From Megalobrama amblycephala (lineage: Eukaryota; Chordata; Actinopteri; Cypriniformes; Xenocyprididae): a DNA stretch of 64,000 nt. Below the pieces are notes generated by a model that saw nothing but the letters and a program-made list of their open reading frames with translations, was not told the origin of the DNA and made no database searches. The position numbers and the translations under genes were made by a program. Below are positions 59,394 to 64,000 of the stretch, one piece after another. The stretch's first letter is position 1, and every line of letters begins with the position of its first letter. Where the stretch lies: positions 17,446,797 to 17,510,796 of the forward strand of contig NC_063058.1 in the NCBI RefSeq assembly GCF_018812025.1, in the 5' to 3' direction.

Positions 59394-59726
59394 TAACATA
59401 TATTGTAACAAAAAACACCCAAATATACATTACTGACAACAAAAATGAGAACAAAATATTATATAAAATATAGCCATATGTGATGATGTCACGCAGGGAC
59501 TTCTGAATATGTCCTTTTACTGTTGTTCACTGTAAATTATACAGTAATTCATCATTTTTACTGGCAAAGAAATTGACAGTATTTTACAGTCAAATTACAT
59601 ATAATGCGATGTTAAACCACAGTTTTTCTTTGTATATCGTAAGGTAACTTAGTTAACTAATTAACAAGTTTTTACTGCTTTTAAAAATACAAAATTTTTA
59701 CTGTGTACTTTTACATTTTTGTGGTT

Positions 59727-60707
59727 TTAAAGGTGCCCTAGAACCAGTTTTTACAAGATGTAATATAAGTCTAAGGTGTCCCCTGAATGTGTCTGTGAAG
59801 TTTCAGCTCAAAATACCCCATAGATTTTTTTTAATACATTTTTTTAACTGCCTATTTTGGGGCATCATTAACTATGCACCGATTCAGGGGCTGCTGGCCC
59901 TTTAAATCTCATGCTCCCTGCCCATCGAGCTCGCGACTCTATAATACAGTGCATTTACAAAGTTCACACAGCTAATATAACCCTCAAATGGATCTTTATA
60001 AGATGTTCATCATGCATACTGCATGCATGCGTCAGATCATGTGAGTATAGTATTTATTTGGATGCATTACATTTGATTCTGAATGAGTTTGAGGCTATGC
60101 TCTGTGGCTAAAGCTAACATTACACACTGTTGGAGAGATTTATAAAGAATGAAGTTGTTTATGCATTATACAGACTGCAAGTGTTTAAAAATGAAAATAG
60201 CGATGGCTCTCTTGTCTCCGTGAATACAGTAAGAAACGATGGTAACTTTAACCACATTTAACAGTACATTAGTAACATGCTAACAAAACATTTAGAAAGA
60301 CAATTTACAAATATCACTAAAAATATCATGATATCATGCATCATGTCAGTTATTATTGCTCCATCTGCCATTTTTCGCTATTGTTCTTGCTTGCTTACCT
60401 AGTCTGATGATTCAGCTGTGCACAGATCCAGACGTTAATACTGGCTGCCCTTGTCTAATGCCTTGAACATGGGCTGGCATATGCAAATATTGGGGTCATA
60501 CATATTAATGATCCCAACTGTTACGTAACAGTCGGTGTTATGTTGAGATTCACCTGTTCTTCGGAGGTCTTTTAAACAAATGAGATTTACACAAGAAGGA
60601 GGAAACAATGGAGTTTGAGACTCACTGTATGTCATTTCCATGAACTAAACTCTTGTTATTCAACTATGCCAAGGTAAATTCAACTTTTGATTCTAGGGCA
60701 CCTTTAA
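59727..60707 (-). mobile_element. TTAA MITE, AGGTGCC family, copy 4 (inverted)
   Basis: TTAA flanks enclose AGGTGCCCTAGAACCAG and TTTTGATTCTAGGGCACCT. Internally it is the inverse of the other three copies (ATTCGCCTGTTCTTCGG-like block near 60550). Confidence 0.87.
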
Positions 60708-61540
60708 AGCTTCAGCCCCCATTTATCATAATCTTAGCGATCAGTACATTTTTAAAATTTCTGTCATCTGTGTGAACGGTGCTTCATACATCGCTACACT
60801 ATGGACATTGGACTTTTTTTTTGCACATGGATTTTTTTTAGTGGCATGTTAAGCTAAAGACCTGACAAGATCAAAAGGTTATTATGTTGTTATCTATTAC
60901 TAAACAGGCTAGTTTGTGCTTTTCATTCCCTTCACAGCCTCTGCCTCAGCTGTGTTTGTCTATGAAGGAGACAACTGGACAGCAGGGTTGCTTGTAAAAG
61001 TAAAAAAACACATAGAAATGGATGGATGTCTTCCACAGGAAACAGGGTCTTTGGGTTGTAGCCTTGAGTAAAAACAGATGGGAGAGCACTGGAAGGCAGT
61101 GTGCCTTTAAATGTCCCCCCTTCTCTCGCTGTGTTTCTTGTGCTTACAGAGACACTGGCTTGTTTCGGTTCAGACTTGCATTGGAACTTAATTAAAGCCA
61201 CTGTCTCACACTTAGAAAAGAAAAAGGCTGAAAGAAAGGGAGGGGAAGATTACAAATATAGAGGCTTTCACATGTGAACAAGAAAGTTGGTGTGTTGTAG
61301 TATGTAACATCAGGGAGTGGAAGTTGTGGATTGATGTTTTGCATCTGACACACACACATTGAACTTCTAAGTGTCTGGCTGGGCAGCAGACGTAGGGGGT
61401 CTCGGACAGACGTCTGGCTTTAGAAAAGAGGTTTGTACAGTTGCTTCAGCATGTTAGGAACTCCTGTCTTCAGCAGCCAATATGAGGAGGAGGAGGAGTA
61501 GGCGACTCTGTAAAACAGGCGGACAGAGTCACTGAAACCC
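60708..61540. other. Intronic; possible internal promoter region at its right end
   Basis: No gene recognised. From about 61370 the sequence becomes GC-richer and purine-rich (GAGGAGGAGGAGGAGTAGGC near 61484), leading into the candidate alternative first exon. Confidence 0.35.
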
Positions 61541-61656
61541 AGAGCTCAGATCTCAGCCTGCCGCTGCAGACGCTCCCTTATCATAACGGGTCGAGATGGG
61601 CCTTCAGCATGGAAGAGGAAATTGACTTTTATAAGCATTTCACTTGGCTTAAAAAG
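61541..61656 (+). CDS. Candidate alternative first exon of ppfibp2
   Basis: ATG at 61609 (context CAGCATGG) opens 16 codons, MEEEIDFYKHFTWLKK, ending exactly at AAAAAG followed by GTAGGT at 61656/61657. The exon ends in phase 0, the same phase in which ppfibp2 exon 3 ends at 50004, so a transcript starting here could join the downstream liprin-beta exons in frame in place of exons 1-3. A GC-richer leader (61490-61608) precedes it. An upstream ATG at 61595 opens a frame of only nine codons overlapping the start. I do not recognise the peptide, so assignment to ppfibp2 is positional; it could be a different gene or chance. Only 61609-61656 is coding; the 5' limit is a guess. Confidence 0.4.
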
Positions 61657-63357
61657 GTAGGTGGAAATGTCTGCTTTTCTACTCTAAGTTATCCACATTT
61701 TATGGATATTTCCATTCAGTTTTTTTTTTACTGTTTTCATGCACAGTCAAGCAGTCATTATTGCAATATATATTATGAAATTTTGATTTGAGTTTATTTT
61801 ATAATCTTATCTATATATTATCTTAGAGCTTCTGCTAAGAAAAAAAAAATAGTCCATTAAAATGACAATAGCTAAGATGGACAAAAGATGGACAATGTTA
61901 TTTTAGTATCACTGAAATACTAGTTTTTATTCATATTTTGAATTAGTTTTCATTTTTATGGTGTACATATTTAGTAATTTTGTTGCATGTTTATCATTTT
62001 TATTAGATTTTATTTTATTTCTATATACTTTTTATTTAATTTTTATTTCAGTTTCCATTTTCCATGATACGAGAGACGTAAAAATAGCGCCGATTTCTGT
62101 TGCCCGGATGAGCAGACTGATGTAGAGTGGTTGGATTTGTGTAGAACTGTTTGTTGTTGTTCAAAACGTCAGGCTGCATTGTGCTGGTGTGTATGTGTGC
62201 CAGGAGCTTGTGATTTGCAATAGTACAAAAGCGCTTTTTATCCTGTCCAGCTTCAATGATTCTGAGCTCATGCCCTTGAACACAAACAAAAATGCATTCA
62301 CTGACACAACACTTGATACTTAGTAGTAGTAAATCAAGCAGTAAAATTCAATTTAAAGGTGGGGGTATGAACACCAGCGTGCACACCTGTTCTTAAAGTG
62401 CAAGAGGCGATGAAACGCTTGGTTGATGTGGTTTACAAGGTATTGCGGTAAGCCAGATAGGGGGAAGGTATGTGTAACATTGCAGGAAAGCACACAATGT
62501 AAAACTTAACTAACCATTACATTTCAAAGTAAGAAAGAAGTTACAGTAATTATGCCTCACGAGAAAAAAAAACTGTAAAAAATGCCGGTTTAGAAGAGGA
62601 ATGGACTCTATTACAGGGAGGGGTTGTGCCATAAATTGTCATACATTCTTGGACAGTGGGGTAATAATGCTCACTGTAGTTTCTTTTGAGCTCTTCTGAA
62701 GCCATTTCAGGACTTTACAGTTATGCGAACAGGCAGCGGGACATGAAAAGGGGGAAATTCCGGGGCTTGTGGGTTGTCTTGCTTATAAACATCTCTCTTG
62801 TGTGGTAATAAATTGAATCGGTGCTCTAGAGAGCATCATGAATCTCTCTGTTTGAACACAGTTCTAAAGGTTAAATTGGCTGTAGATCATGCATGTGGTG
62901 GACTTCTGAAACAATGAGGCAAAGTTGCTTTCTCTGGGTTTGGGTTTTTTAGTTAAATGTAAATTCTTTTAATGTTTTACGGTTATGGTTTCCAGGTTAA
63001 AAGTGTGATTTATGAACAACTAGTGCCACTGAACGGCAACAGTCAGTTTATTGAAGTAGATTCCCATTCATTTTCTCCATATAAGGGCAATTGATTTTTA
63101 ATGATAAATTAAGAACCATGAAAGACAGAAAAATTATTTTATTTTTAACAGCGACATTCTTGGTGAAAAAACTACATTACCCATGATTCTGCAGAGAATC
63201 TCCAACAACCAGAGAATTGCAATTGACAAATTACACCAAAAGAACATTTTAGCGCCCGCCCCCATGAAGCACTGTGTTTGACGTAATTTTAGTCTCCGTA
63301 CGCTCTCAAACGTCTAAATATATACATAATCAACATTTTTAAATTAATTGTTTTATA
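61657..63357. other. Intronic, nothing firm
   Basis: A TTAG/TTTTA-rich tract at 61880-62055 resembles those at 49.4 and 53.0 kb. Otherwise no exon or paired repeat was recognised. Confidence 0.4.
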
Positions 63358-64000
63358 CAGGTGCTGGTCATATAATTAGAATATCATCAAAAAGTTCATT
63401 TTTTTTATTGTAAATTATTTTTAAAAATGAAACTTTCATATATTCTAGATTCCCTACATGTAAAGTAAAACATTTCAAAAGTTTTTTTTTTTTTTTTTTT
63501 TAATTTTGATGATTAGAGCGTACAGCTCATGAAAGTCCAAAATCCAGTATCTCAGAATATTAGAATATTTCCTAAGATCAATCAAAAAATTGATTTTTAA
63601 AACAGAAAAGTCGGCAGCACATAATACAAAATTTCTTGTTCTAGCACAAATTACAGCATCAGTGAGTGTGGCATGGAAGTGATCCCTGTGGCAGCTGAGG
63701 CACTAAGCCTTCATCATCTGTATATTGTTGGATCGACTTTTCTCATCTTTCTCTTGAAAATATCCCATAGTTGGGGTCAGGCATTTGGCTGGCCAATAAA
63801 GCACAGTTATCAGATCAAACCACTTGTGGTTTTTGCACTTGGCAGGTGCTAAAGTCCTTTTCCTGCTTGTCAGCAGATGGAAGCATAAAGCGCTCCAAAG
63901 TCTCCTGGAAGATGGCTGCATTGACTTTGCACTCTAAAACACAATGGACCAACACCAGCAGACCTCACGGCTCCCCAAATCATTACTGACTACAGAAACT
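63358..64000 (-). pseudogene. Decayed Tc1/mariner-type transposon, cut by the window end
   Basis: It begins CAGGTGCTGGTCATATAATT immediately after a TA, the expected Tc1/mariner boundary. From about 63990 back to 63700 the minus strand retains the transposase carboxyl end in broken frames: a CWCWSIVF-like stretch near 63945, then WSALCFHLLTSRK and an end reading SRSNNIQMMKA (frame 63703-63921). Frame changes and stops show it is inactive. The rest of the transposase and the other terminus lie outside the window. Confidence 0.7.

Noticed and set aside
1..64000. CRISPR array, operon, riboswitch or phage-type system
   Set aside because: The DNA is vertebrate; the tandem arrays are satellites without spacer/repeat logic, and no prokaryotic genes are present.

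Overview
The window is vertebrate genomic DNA with spliced genes, long AT-rich introns and no operons or prokaryotic signals. The repeat set points to a teleost, most likely a cyprinid: TTAA-flanked elements ending in AAAGGGATAGTTCACC, hAT-type elements ending in TAGGGGTGTAACG, and repeats starting ACTACCGTTCAAAAG. I cannot name the species.

Two protein-coding genes can be supported, both on the plus strand. A complete three-exon olfml1 (olfactomedin-like 1, 390 codons) lies at 19404-23196. About 1.5 kb after its polyadenylation signals are the promoter, a non-coding first exon and the first two coding exons of a liprin-beta gene, best matched to ppfibp2 (liprin-beta-2). That gene runs off the right end. 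The order olfml1 then ppfibp2 on one strand matches the mammalian 11p15.4 block SYT9-OLFML1-PPFIBP2. No syt9 exon was recognised in the left 19 kb.

Layout: 1-19 kb is intergenic and packed with transposon remnants, including a 2.2-kb repeat built from about 721-bp tandem units that carry CTCF-like motifs. 19.4-23.5 kb is olfml1. 23.5-25.1 kb is a compact intergenic segment with a CTCF-like motif and a GC-box/CCAAT promoter. 25-44 kb is ppfibp2 intron 1, with transposons nested up to four deep and two very long hairpin repeats. 44-49.8 kb is intron 2, with TA arrays and a TTTTAGGTGATTT minisatellite split by a composite hAT insertion. 50-64 kb is the next intron, with a TGACGTCA-rich minisatellite, several MITEs, a candidate alternative first exon whose reading phase fits ppfibp2 exon 3, and at the right edge a decayed Tc1-like element.

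olfml1 encodes a secreted coiled-coil/olfactomedin glycoprotein and ppfibp2 a cytoplasmic scaffold. They are linked by conserved synteny; no shared pathway is implied. Most other open frames are chance or lie inside repeats. Family assignments rest on remembered sequence patterns, not searches.
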